The notes beneath the pieces were generated by a model. The model was given only the letters and a program-made list of their open reading frames with translations, did no database searches and was not told the origin of the DNA. Below are positions 7,885-16,541 of a stretch of 21,327 bases of DNA, piece after piece. Position 1 is the stretch's first letter; each line of letters begins with the position of its first letter. The DNA lies in assembly GCA_018266335.1 (NCBI GenBank), contig JAFEAR010000175.1:1-21327 (forward strand), in the 5' to 3' direction. The stretch comes from Bdellovibrionales bacterium. Its GTDB lineage: Bacteria; Bdellovibrionota; UBA2428. The position numbers and the translations under genes are program-made.

Positions 7885-8721
7885 ATGGTGCGCGCTGCCA
7901 AAAAAAAGATCGCACGAGTTAAAGCGCCCCGCAAGATGACGACCCATGAGCGCAAGGCGCTCGTGGCGGAGCGTTTGCGGTTTGACAGTTTGCGCGTCAA
8001 ATCGGCGGAGTCGGCGCCCGCTTTCGATGCGGCCCTCTTTGTGGCCGGCGTGGCGCACGAGTTCAATAATATTTTGGGTGCGGCCGATGGGCACGCGGAG
8101 TGGGGCTTGGACAGTGGCAAGCCTGAAGACATGCGCGAGGCGCTGCATACGGTGCGTTTGGCGTGCAAGCGGAGTGCCGAAATTACGCAGGGTCTGCAGG
8201 GGCTCTTTCAGCCGCGCGAAGAGAGTAAGGTGGTCTTTGAGTTGGCCGATCTCATTGGCGAATTGGAGCGCATGTTTCGTCCAACTTGTCAGAAGCTCGG
8301 CGTAACACTAGCGCTGCCCAAAAAATCGGCATCGCTCTACGGGGATCCCGTGCGCGTGTTAGAAATTTTGGTGAACCTCGTGAAGAACTCCGTGGAGGCT
8401 TGCGGAGGAGCGGCGCGGCGGGGCAAGGTGCAAATTGAGGCCCAGGCAACGAAGGGCTGGCTTACGGTGCAGGTCACGGACAATGGCCCGGGCATCCCGC
8501 CGGCCTTTCGCGATTTATTGTTTCAGCCGTTTTTTACGACCAAAGGTGCCTTCGGCAATGCGTTGCCCGTGCAACCGGCGCCGAACCGCACGGTGGGGGC
8601 AGGAACGGGCCTGGGGCTTTTTCTGTCGCGCCAAATTGCGGTGGAGCACGGGGGCACGTTGGAGAATCTGGCGCTCGCTTCCGGCACCCGCTTTGAACTA
8701 CGCCTGCCGCTGGCAACTTGA
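7885..8721 (+). CDS. Soluble sensor-less histidine kinase
   Basis: The product is 278 residues with no membrane segment and no recognisable sensor domain, only a Lys/Arg-rich N-terminus of about 30 residues. It has the H-box VAGVAHEFNNILG with phospho-acceptor His58. The HATPase_c domain has the N-box (NLVKNSVEA, Asn164/Asn168), G1 box DNGPGIP (199-205), F box FQPFFTTK and G2 box GTGLGL (240-245). An unusual insert of about 20 residues, including ALPVQPAPNRT, separates the F and G2 boxes. The HEFNN form of the H-box is typical of NtrB/PAS-type kinases. Such soluble kinases usually receive input from a partner protein. The gene begins 3 bases after serA, and the next gene encodes a pseudoreceiver-like coiled-coil protein followed by a diguanylate cyclase, so a shared pathway is plausible. 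No receiver protein with an intact phospho-site is encoded in this window. Confidence 0.9.
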   Translation: MVRAAKKKIARVKAPRKMTTHERKALVAERLRFDSLRVKSAESAPAFDAALFVAGVAHEFNNILGAADGHAEWGLDSGKPEDMREALHTVRLACKRSAEITQGLQGLFQPREESKVVFELADLIGELERMFRPTCQKLGVTLALPKKSASLYGDPVRVLEILVNLVKNSVEACGGAARRGKVQIEAQATKGWLTVQVTDNGPGIPPAFRDLLFQPFFTTKGAFGNALPVQPAPNRTVGAGTGLGLFLSRQIAVEHGGTLENLALASGTRFELRLPLAT

Positions 8722-8801
8722 GTAGGCGTTTTCGACGTCGTTCAGGAGATTGGTCAGAAAATTAACGAAAACCCGTATTCGTACCGAAAAGAGTTACGGA
8801 T

Positions 8802-10310
8802 ATGTCCACGCGTCGGATTCTTATTTTTGGCAGTGAAGGCGATATGGCGCAGCCGTTTGCCTCCAAGCTGAAGCTCTACTTTAGTGCGCAGGGCGCCGAT
8901 TTGAATCTCGAAGCTGTAGTGCGCGATAAAATGCCGCCGCCGAAGGGCGATGCCGCCGATTTTGTGGGCGCTATTCTCGTGTGGAAAGACGCCGATCCGG
9001 CCTCGCTGTCCAAATGGAAGAACTGGCTAGCGTTGCAGAAGGCACCGCCTGCTTTGGTGGTGTGGACTGATCACGCATTGCCCGAATCCGTGAAGAGTTT
9101 GTTTCAACCGCGTTCGGTGGTGGCATCTACCGATAATCCAGAAGAACTACTGCGCGCTTTCGGGGTGGTAAGTCACCAGGTGCTTGATTTGGAATTGTCC
9201 TCGCACACCTCCGCGGGAGTGCAAATCGAAGCGACGGCGGCACCTTCGTCGGCCTTCGAGCTTGAGCCGGGTTCGCAGTTGTTTTCGGGTACTCCCGAGC
9301 CGGTGTCCGAAGAGGGCAGTGTAGCGGGGCCCGTGTCCGCGATTTGGGATTCATCGGCGGCACCGGCGAATACGCCGAGTCCGCAGGTGGATGCCTCGGC
9401 CCTCGAGGCGGCCCTGGATTTAGATATTCCTTCCGATCTTCCCGCGGCACCGGCGGCGGCTCCCGCTCCCGAAAGTTGGAGTGCGGCCCCGCAGGATGTA
9501 GCGGCACCTGCGGATGACTTTGCGGCCGTCTTAGGCGCCGAGCCCGGTGCACTGGAATCTGCGCCCGCCGCAGCTCCTGCGAGCGATGAGGAGAGCAATG
9601 CGTCCGTGGGCATGGACGACTTTATGGCGGCCCCCGCGGCCCCGCGCGACACCGAGGAATACGTCACGCTCAAACGTTACGGTGCGCTCAAGGAGCGCGA
9701 GGTGCGCGAAAAAGAAGCCGCTCTGGGCGCGCTCAATCGTCAGCTCGAGCAAATTCGCGATCGCCTTACTAAGAGCGAGGCGGAGCGTCGTCGGCTCACG
9801 TTGGCGATGGGCGAGGCGGATGTTCTCAAGCGCAGTCTCGAAGACGATCGCGATCAAGCCAAGCATCACGTTGCTAAGGTCGAGGCTGCCCATCAGGAAG
9901 AGCTACGTGCCTTGCAATTGAGATTAGATAATGCCCAGTTTCAGGCCTCGCGAGCCGAGAAAAAACTCGAAGAGTTTCGTGAACGCGTGCGCACGGACAT
10001 CCAAAAAATTCGCCTCCGCGAGCGGGAGCTCGCCAATCGTCTAGAACTTCAGAAGCGCGATGCCGAGGCGCTGCTCGCCGCGAAAGACGAACGTTTGCTC
10101 CAGCAAAAGCGCGACATTGATCGCCTCGAATTCGAAGTTGAAACGCTGCGGGAGCGTCTCGTGGATCAAACGCAGAAGGCCGAAGATCGGGTGTCGCGCG
10201 TGTCGCGCGCCTTCAAGGCCCTCAAAATGGCGCAAGGCATGCTTTCCGGTATGGAAGACGAAGTTCTTCCCACCGTGGAAGGCAAGAGCAGTGACGAGGA
10301 GGCCGCGTGA
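8802..10310 (+). CDS. Pseudoreceiver-like / Pro-Ala linker / coiled-coil protein
   Basis: The product is a 502-residue cytoplasmic protein with three parts. Residues 1-125 look like a receiver fold: strand RRILIFG, strand AILVWKD (57-63), strand PALVVWTD (83-90), and SVVASTDNPEELLRAF, which matches the receiver beta5-alpha5 region. The key residues are degenerate: there is no acidic pair after beta1, the phospho-Asp position is unclear (WKDADP), and the conserved Lys of KP is a Thr. Residues about 131-284 are a low-complexity Ala/Pro/Ser/Glu linker. Residues about 285-485 are a long heptad-like, Arg/Glu/Leu-rich coiled coil. The architecture recalls polarity proteins such as FrzS or RomR in outline only. 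The ATG follows an 80-base gap with weak ribosome and promoter signals. The gene end overlaps the GGDEF gene by GTGA. Probable role: scaffold or adaptor linking the kinase and cyclase (inference). Confidence 0.75.
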   Translation: MSTRRILIFGSEGDMAQPFASKLKLYFSAQGADLNLEAVVRDKMPPPKGDAADFVGAILVWKDADPASLSKWKNWLALQKAPPALVVWTDHALPESVKSLFQPRSVVASTDNPEELLRAFGVVSHQVLDLELSSHTSAGVQIEATAAPSSAFELEPGSQLFSGTPEPVSEEGSVAGPVSAIWDSSAAPANTPSPQVDASALEAALDLDIPSDLPAAPAAAPAPESWSAAPQDVAAPADDFAAVLGAEPGALESAPAAAPASDEESNASVGMDDFMAAPAAPRDTEEYVTLKRYGALKEREVREKEAALGALNRQLEQIRDRLTKSEAERRRLTLAMGEADVLKRSLEDDRDQAKHHVAKVEAAHQEELRALQLRLDNAQFQASRAEKKLEEFRERVRTDIQKIRLRERELANRLELQKRDAEALLAAKDERLLQQKRDIDRLEFEVETLRERLVDQTQKAEDRVSRVSRAFKALKMAQGMLSGMEDEVLPTVEGKSSDEEAA

Positions 10311-10906
10311 GCGACCATCTTCAGGGGGTGCCCGTTACGGCCGAAGATGTGGAGCAATTGCGCAAAGAAAATTCTGCTTTGCGGCGTGAGAATGCACGGT
10401 TGCGTCAGGAATTAGTCACCGACGAACTCACGGGGCTCTTTAACTCGCGTCATTTGGCCGATCGACTGGAAGAATGTATTGAAGAAATTTTGGCGGCCCG
10501 CGGAGAACCCGCGTTGTTGTTTATCGATGTGGATCACTTCAAGGCCGTGAACGAGCAGTTTGGTCATCAGGCGGGTAGTCGCGTGCTCCGTCAAATGGGA
10601 CGCCTCATTGCGAACCTTGTTCGCGACGATGACATTGCCTTTCGTTATGCGGGCGACGAATTCGTTGTGCTGGTGTCCGGAGGGCGCAAGGGCGCCGGAA
10701 TTGTGGCCGAACGCATTCGGGCGGCCATCGAAGCCCACGAGTTTCGGGTGCGGGGGATGGAAGGATTAGGAACCGTGCGCGTAACGGTGTCCATCGGCAT
10801 GCGCAGCTTCAAATCGGGCGATTCGGCCGAAAGCATCCTGCGCGAAGCCGATCGCGCCATGTTCGAAGCCAAGCGCCGCTCGCGCAATACTTTGGCGGGC
10901 GCTTAG
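10307..10906 (+). CDS. Diguanylate cyclase (GGDEF domain, AGDEF variant, with I-site)
   Basis: The product is a 199-residue protein. A short N-terminal coiled coil (about 15-40, VEQLRKENSALRRENARLRQE) leads into the conserved DELTGLFNSRHL helix. The GGDEF domain has the metal-binding FIDVDHFK with Asp74, then NEQFGH, the active-site loop RYAGDEF (A115-F119) in which Ala replaces the first Gly, and the late SIGM motif. An I-site RxxD (Arg106-Asp109, RDDD) stands exactly five residues before AGDEF, so product inhibition by c-di-GMP is expected. AGDEF is a known tolerated variant, so it is probably active in making c-di-GMP from two GTP. Its GTG start, preceded by GAGGAGG (10296-10302), overlaps the stop of the coiled-coil gene. 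The N-terminal coiled coil could dimerise it or dock it on that neighbour. Confidence 0.92.
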   Translation: MSDHLQGVPVTAEDVEQLRKENSALRRENARLRQELVTDELTGLFNSRHLADRLEECIEEILAARGEPALLFIDVDHFKAVNEQFGHQAGSRVLRQMGRLIANLVRDDDIAFRYAGDEFVVLVSGGRKGAGIVAERIRAAIEAHEFRVRGMEGLGTVRVTVSIGMRSFKSGDSAESILREADRAMFEAKRRSRNTLAGA

Positions 10907-10964
10907 CCTTTTGTTACGCGCCGGGCGCTGAAATTCCCACCTCTCCCGGGTAATATGGCAGGGC

Positions 10965-12047
10965 GTGGCCAAGTACAAAATCGTCGTATCGGATTTGCAC
11001 GTGGGGCGGGGAAGAATCCTGCCCGATGGCACCATGAACATCCAGGAGGATTTCGTGGCCGATCGCGTGTTCAAGGAGTTCATTGAATTCTACTCCTCGG
11101 GAGACTACGCCGAGGCCGACATCGAACTCATTCTCAATGGCGACATTTTGAATTCCCTGCAAGTGGATTACCGCGGTTACTACAGTCCGATTCTTACCGA
11201 AGAAATTGGCGTTGAAAAATTGCGCTCCATCGCGAAGGGGCACCCGATCTTCTTCGCGGCCCTCAAGCGATTCGCCGAAACGCCGCACCACAAAGTGACT
11301 TACATCGTCGGCAATCACGATGTGGAAATGATTTGGGAGCGCTGCAAAGAAACCTTCGTCGAGCTCGTGGGCGCCCCGGTAACCTTTAAAAACTTTACCT
11401 ACACCGTAGATGGTGTGCACTACGAACACGGTCACCAGTTCGAAGCCCTCAATCGATTGAATCCGAAGAAAATGTTCATTACGAAGGATCTCAAGGAGCC
11501 GATTCTCAATTTGCCCTGGGGTTCTCACTTCGTCATTAATTTCGTTATTCCCATTAAAAATGAACGTCCCTACGTGGACAAAGTGCGCCCGCTCAAGAGC
11601 TTCGTGCGTTGGTGCATGCTTAACGATCCAGTATGGCTCATTCGCACGCTCGTGCGCGCTTCGCTGTACTTTTTTGCCACCCGTTTTTCGAAGTCGCTCT
11701 ACCGGACGACTAATCTGGTGACTTCCATGAAGATTCTACGTGAAATCACGGTACCGCCTTCGTACACGGCCGCTGCCGAACGTATTTTGCGCGACAATCC
11801 CGACGTGCACACCGTCATCATGGGTCACACGCATCAGCCCAAATACAAGCAATTTGCCGATGGCCGCGAGTATTTAAACTCCGGCACCTGGACGGAGCTG
11901 ACGAGTTTAGATTTGGCCACGCTCGGTCGGGGCACACGCTACACCTATATTCTGGTGGATTATTCCAAAAATCCTACGCGCCCGCACGGCTACCTCAAAG
12001 AGTGGCGCGGCCACTGGCACGAGGACATTGATTCGTCTAGCGGATAG
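10965..12047 (+). CDS. Calcineurin-like metallophosphoesterase
   Basis: The product is a 360-residue protein with the binuclear-metal motifs of the family in order: SDLHVG (Asp10, His12), NGD (59-60), GNHDVE (116-119), YEHGHQ (His155, His157) and MGHTHQP (287-290). The order and the DLH/GNHD style resemble UDP-2,3-diacylglucosamine hydrolase (LpxH/LpxG-like) and other large phosphoesterases. At 360 residues it is much longer than the roughly 240-residue LpxH, with an extra segment (about 170-260) rich in aromatics and basic residues that may contact membrane. The substrate is therefore uncertain. The start is GTG at 10965; an ATG at 10956 is out of frame, and the ribosome site is weak. The gene follows the cyclase by 58 bases and is convergent with pyrG. 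Confidence 0.85.
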   Translation: MAKYKIVVSDLHVGRGRILPDGTMNIQEDFVADRVFKEFIEFYSSGDYAEADIELILNGDILNSLQVDYRGYYSPILTEEIGVEKLRSIAKGHPIFFAALKRFAETPHHKVTYIVGNHDVEMIWERCKETFVELVGAPVTFKNFTYTVDGVHYEHGHQFEALNRLNPKKMFITKDLKEPILNLPWGSHFVINFVIPIKNERPYVDKVRPLKSFVRWCMLNDPVWLIRTLVRASLYFFATRFSKSLYRTTNLVTSMKILREITVPPSYTAAAERILRDNPDVHTVIMGHTHQPKYKQFADGREYLNSGTWTELTSLDLATLGRGTRYTYILVDYSKNPTRPHGYLKEWRGHWHEDIDSSSG

Positions 12048-12106
12048 CCGATTCCGGCGGGGTTGCTCTTGCGAAGGTGTTGCTGTGTAGAAATGTAACA
12101 AGCGAA

Positions 12107-12130
12107 TGCACTATCGACGTCGGTAGTGCA
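12107..12130. repeat. 24-base near-perfect palindrome
   Basis: Two 12-base halves pair with only one T-G mismatch. The outer arms TGCACTA (12107-12113) and TAGTGCA (12124-12130) are perfect, and the centre CGACGTCG (12115-12122) is itself a perfect palindrome. It lies between convergent genes, so an operator role is not obvious. As RNA it could form a stem, and on the minus strand a loosely T-rich stretch follows. It could be a bidirectional terminator-like structure or a protein-binding site. Confidence 0.55.
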
Positions 12131-12171
12131 GGTGGACTTCATGAGGCGTCACAAATTAGAGACAAATGCAC

Positions 12172-12194
12172 AGGACATCTTGGGGCAAGCTCCT
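12172..12194 (-). terminator. Possible hairpin downstream of pyrG
   Basis: AGGA (12172-12175) pairs with TCCT (12191-12194) and CTTG with CAAG (12186-12189), around a GGG loop with a small internal bulge. It sits 25 bases past the pyrG stop on the minus strand and is followed only by a weakly T-rich stretch, so this is a weak call. Confidence 0.25.
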
Positions 12195-12218
12195 GCCATC
12201 TCCGGCGGCCGCAAGGCG

Positions 12219-13943
<1,725 letters not shown>

Positions 13944-14012
13944 TCAAGCTCCCTTGCCTGCCCCCATTAGCGGCACTAGCGTGGGCGCTTACCTTGGGAG
14001 GAAATAAAAAAA

Positions 14013-14405
14013 ATGAAAACATCTTTCGCATGGATCTTGGCCCTTTCGTTTGCAGCACCGGCCTTTGCTGAGGACCCGGCACCCGCGCCCGTTCCCGCTC
14101 CGGCCCCCGCTCCGCAAACAACGGTCATCACCAAAAACACGCTCCAGTACGCGCAGTCGTTCCCGATGGGCAACCAGTCGGCCGGCGTGGTGGGCGGTAA
14201 AGTCGATTTCACTGGTCCGGGCCCTGTGTTCGTGACCCTCGTCAATGGTGGTCAGAGCTACACTTCGCCCGTCGATCAATTTGGGCAGTACAGCTTCTTC
14301 ATTTTTGTTGCGAACAACAACATCAACACCACGGCTTGGGTTCCTGGCCAGGCAACGGCGGCAGTGCCCTCGACTGCTGCTAAGAGTCAGGCCGTCCTTC
14401 GTTAA
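14013..14405 (+). CDS. Small exported Pro/Ala-rich protein
   Basis: The product is 130 residues of unknown function. The signal peptide MKTSFAWILALSFAAPAFA has probable cleavage before EDPAPAP. A Pro-Ala/Val repeat (about 22-34) follows, and then a beta-rich Gly/Val/Phe domain with two Gly-Gly turns and SYTSPVDQFGQYSFFIF. GGGAGG at 13996-14001 is one of the strongest ribosome sites in the window, 11 bases before the ATG. A weak promoter-like pair (TTGCCT 13954-13959, TAGCGT 13977-13982) lies upstream. The Pro-Ala stretch could act as a flexible tether in the periplasm or through peptidoglycan. A stem-loop follows the stop, then the aldolase gene. I recognise no family. Confidence 0.75.
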   Translation: MKTSFAWILALSFAAPAFAEDPAPAPVPAPAPAPQTTVITKNTLQYAQSFPMGNQSAGVVGGKVDFTGPGPVFVTLVNGGQSYTSPVDQFGQYSFFIFVANNNINTTAWVPGQATAAVPSTAAKSQAVLR

Positions 14406-14417
14406 TTAGAAAAAGCC

Positions 14418-14449
14418 AAGGCCGGTGGGTTTGCCAATCCGCCGGCCTT
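14418..14449 (+). terminator. GC-rich stem-loop between exported-protein gene and aldolase gene
   Basis: AAGGCCGGTGG (14418-14428) pairs with CCGCCGGCCTT (14439-14449) as an 11-bp stem with one G-T wobble and a 10-base loop. It lies 12 bases past the stop at 14405 and 17 bases before the aldolase ATG. No T-run follows on the plus strand. An A-run precedes it, so a T-run would follow on the minus strand. It may be a partial terminator, a processing or stability element, or an attenuator-like element for the aldolase. Confidence 0.5.
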
Positions 14450-14466
14450 CGAACTATGCCGTTGCC

Positions 14467-15522
14467 ATGGCATTGAACTACGAAGAACTCCTTGGCAAAG
14501 ACGCATCCACTCTTCTCGATCACAGCTGCAAAGCGATTTCCAAAGACAAAATCTACCAGCCGAACCCCAACTGGGTGGGCGATAACTTCACGGCTTCGGA
14601 TCGCCCGACCACCGTGCTGCGTAGCTTGCAGACGCTCTCGAACGCGGGGCGCCTGGCGGGCACCGGTTACATCTCGATCTTTCCTGTTGATCAGGGTATC
14701 GAACACTCGGCCGGAGCGTCCTTTGCGCCGAACCCAATGTACTTTGATCCCGAGAACATCATTAAGCTCGCCATTGAGGGCGGCTGCAACGGTGTGGCCT
14801 CTACTCTCGGTGTTTTGGGGCTTCATGCTCGCAAGTACGCCCATAAAATTCCCTTCGTGCTCAAACTCAACCACAACGAGTTTTTGAGTCTCCCGAACCG
14901 CTACGACCAAACCATGTTCGCCACGGTGAAGCAGGCCTTCAATATGGGCGCCGTGGCTGTGGGCGCTACGGTGTACTTCGGCTCGGCCGAGAGTGCCCGC
15001 CAAATTAACGAAGTGTCGCTGGCCTTCCAGGCTGCCCACGAACTCGGCATGGCCACCATTCTGTGGTGCTACACTCGTAACTCCGGTTTCGTGGTGAATG
15101 GCGTGGACTACCACACCTCCGCAGACTTCACGGGCCAGGCCAACCACTTGGGCGTGACCATTCAGGCGGACATCATTAAACAAAAAATGCCCACCAACAA
15201 CGGCGGCTACCTGGCCACCAAGCACGGCAAGACCAATGCAAAGGTCTACAGCGATCTTACAACAGACAATCCCATCGACCTTTGCCGCTACCAGGTGGCG
15301 AACTGCTACATGGGTAAAATTGGTCTCATTAACTCAGGTGGCGAGAGCAAGGGGGCTACTGACCTGGCAGAATCTGTGCGCACGGCCGTGGTTAACAAGC
15401 GGGCGGGCGGCATGGGGCTGATTTTGGGTCGCAAGGCCTTCCAGCGTCCCTTCAAGGAAGGCGTGAGCCTGTTGCACGCCATTCAAGACGTTTACCTTGA
15501 CCCCCGCGTAACGATTGCTTAA
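14467..15522 (+). CDS. fbaB: Class I fructose-bisphosphate aldolase, FbaB/DhnA type
   Basis: The product is 351 residues from the ATG at 14467. The open frame upstream crosses the stem-loop and matches nothing, whereas [19 protein letters not shown] aligns from the first residue with E. coli FbaB as I remember it. It cleaves fructose-1,6-bisphosphate to glyceraldehyde-3-phosphate and dihydroxyacetone phosphate through a Schiff-base lysine, without a metal. The probable lysine is Lys238 in ADIIKQKMP. Other conserved blocks are [35 protein letters not shown] and [13 protein letters not shown]. No Shine-Dalgarno is obvious directly before the ATG, so expression may depend on coupling or on the hairpin at 14418-14449. 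It is in a plausible operon with the genes downstream (14 bases to the next start). Confidence 0.95.
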   Translation: MALNYEELLGKDASTLLDHSCKAISKDKIYQPNPNWVGDNFTASDRPTTVLRSLQTLSNAGRLAGTGYISIFPVDQGIEHSAGASFAPNPMYFDPENIIKLAIEGGCNGVASTLGVLGLHARKYAHKIPFVLKLNHNEFLSLPNRYDQTMFATVKQAFNMGAVAVGATVYFGSAESARQINEVSLAFQAAHELGMATILWCYTRNSGFVVNGVDYHTSADFTGQANHLGVTIQADIIKQKMPTNNGGYLATKHGKTNAKVYSDLTTDNPIDLCRYQVANCYMGKIGLINSGGESKGATDLAESVRTAVVNKRAGGMGLILGRKAFQRPFKEGVSLLHAIQDVYLDPRVTIA

Positions 15523-15535
15523 AAATCGAGGACCT

Positions 15536-15769
15536 ATGAAATCCAAAGACGAAATCTACTTCAACCCCGAAGGTTCACCCGTTGTTCCCGACAAATTCGA
15601 TGTGCGCGTTCAGCTGCGTCATCGTTCGCGTGGTGTGATCACGGCGGATGCTCTGAAAAAGTTTTTGGCTTCGCTGCCCGATGACGCTGCCCACGGCACT
15701 TTCATTGAGTTCGACGCAATCATCAGCGATGAGAAAGACAGCGTAATCCCTGGTGGAACAACCCACTGA
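15536..15769 (+). CDS. Small hypothetical protein
   Basis: The product is 77 residues from the ATG at 15536, chosen because GAGGA (15528-15532) sits just before it. An in-frame start at 15515 would overlap the end of the aldolase. The protein is soluble and charged, with a short beta segment (KFDVRVQLRHRSRG), a helix (TADALKKFLASLPDD) and a second beta segment (GTFIEFDAIISDE). There is no signal peptide, membrane segment or known motif. It lies between fbaB (14 bases upstream) and pssA, whose GTG start overlaps its end by 17 bases. I do not recognise the family. Confidence 0.65.
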   Translation: MKSKDEIYFNPEGSPVVPDKFDVRVQLRHRSRGVITADALKKFLASLPDDAAHGTFIEFDAIISDEKDSVIPGGTTH

Positions 15770-16541
15770 GGTCGGCGCTCCCTTTCGGAGACGCACTGAA
15801 CTCCTCATCTTCATTCTGCCGAACCTCTTTACGACGGCAAACCTGTTTTTCGGGTTCTATTCTATTGTCTGTTCGATTCGCGGAATGTGGACCAACTCCG
15901 CACTCGCTATTTTGCTCGCGGCTTTTTCTGACGGACTCGATGGCCGCGTAGCTCGTCTTACCAAAACACAATCGGCCTTTGGTGAGCAGTACGATTCCAA
16001 CTCTGACCTTGTCAGTTTTGGTGTGGCTCCGGCATTGCTCATGTACCAGTGGGCACTCGCTCCCTATGGGAGGCTAGCCTGGTTTGCCTCGTTCATGTAC
16101 CTCACTTGCGCCGCGCTCCGGCTGGCGCGCTTTAACGTGCTCAAGCAATCTACCGAGAAACGTTATTTTCAGGGCTGCCCGAGTCCGATTGCGGCCTGCG
16201 CGGTAGCCACGGCAGTTTTGTTTTATCAGGAGCTGGGTTTCGAGGCGTGGAAGAGCCTCTACATGCTCATCGTTATGTTTATTCTGGCGGCGGCCATGGT
16301 TTCTATGGTGCGCTACCGTAGCTTTAAGGATCTCAATTTTTCTTCGCAGCGTGGTTTTGGCTACCTGGTGATCCTCATTGCGGCGATCGTTTTGTTTTCT
16401 ACTTTCCCGGAGAAACTTTTGTTTCCGGTATTTATTACCTACGTCATCATTGGTCCGGTCTTTGAATTCATGCGCTGGACTCGGCGCCGGGTGAAAGGTC
16501 GTCTCCGTCTACCGCGGCGGGGAGGCGGAGCACCGGCATGA
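15753..16541 (+). CDS. pssA: CDP-diacylglycerol-serine O-phosphatidyltransferase
   Basis: The product is a 262-residue multi-pass membrane protein that makes phosphatidylserine, the precursor of phosphatidylethanolamine, from CDP-diacylglycerol and L-serine. The CDP-alcohol phosphotransferase signature is complete: Asp60, Asp63-Gly64, Ala67-Arg68, Gly77, Asp81 and Asp85 in the D-x2-DG-x2-AR-x8-G-x3-D-x3-D pattern. The ILPNLFTTANLFFGF start of the first membrane segment (about 17-40) is typical of PssA. Several more hydrophobic segments follow, and the end is Arg-rich (about 246-256). The GTG start at 15753 lies inside the small upstream gene without a clear ribosome site, which points to coupled translation. 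Phosphatidylglycerophosphate synthase shares the signature, but the membrane pattern fits PssA better. Confidence 0.9.
   Translation: MEQPTEVGAPFRRRTELLIFILPNLFTTANLFFGFYSIVCSIRGMWTNSALAILLAAFSDGLDGRVARLTKTQSAFGEQYDSNSDLVSFGVAPALLMYQWALAPYGRLAWFASFMYLTCAALRLARFNVLKQSTEKRYFQGCPSPIAACAVATAVLFYQELGFEAWKSLYMLIVMFILAAAMVSMVRYRSFKDLNFSSQRGFGYLVILIAAIVLFSTFPEKLLFPVFITYVIIGPVFEFMRWTRRRVKGRLRLPRRGGGAPA

Noticed and set aside
8722..8801. Promoter for the coiled-coil protein gene
   Set aside because: TTGGTC can be found, but no reasonable -10 lies at 16-18 bases from it.
9200..9660. Tandem DNA repeats in the Ala/Pro-rich linker region
   Set aside because: The protein is low-complexity, but the codons vary and no exact DNA repeat unit is present.
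14425..14466. N-terminal extension of fbaB to a GTG at 14425
   Set aside because: It would start inside the stem-loop and adds residues that do not match FbaB.
14380..15225. 281-codon minus-strand frame opposite fbaB
   Set aside because: The plus strand encodes an unmistakable FbaB aldolase; the antisense product shows no motif.
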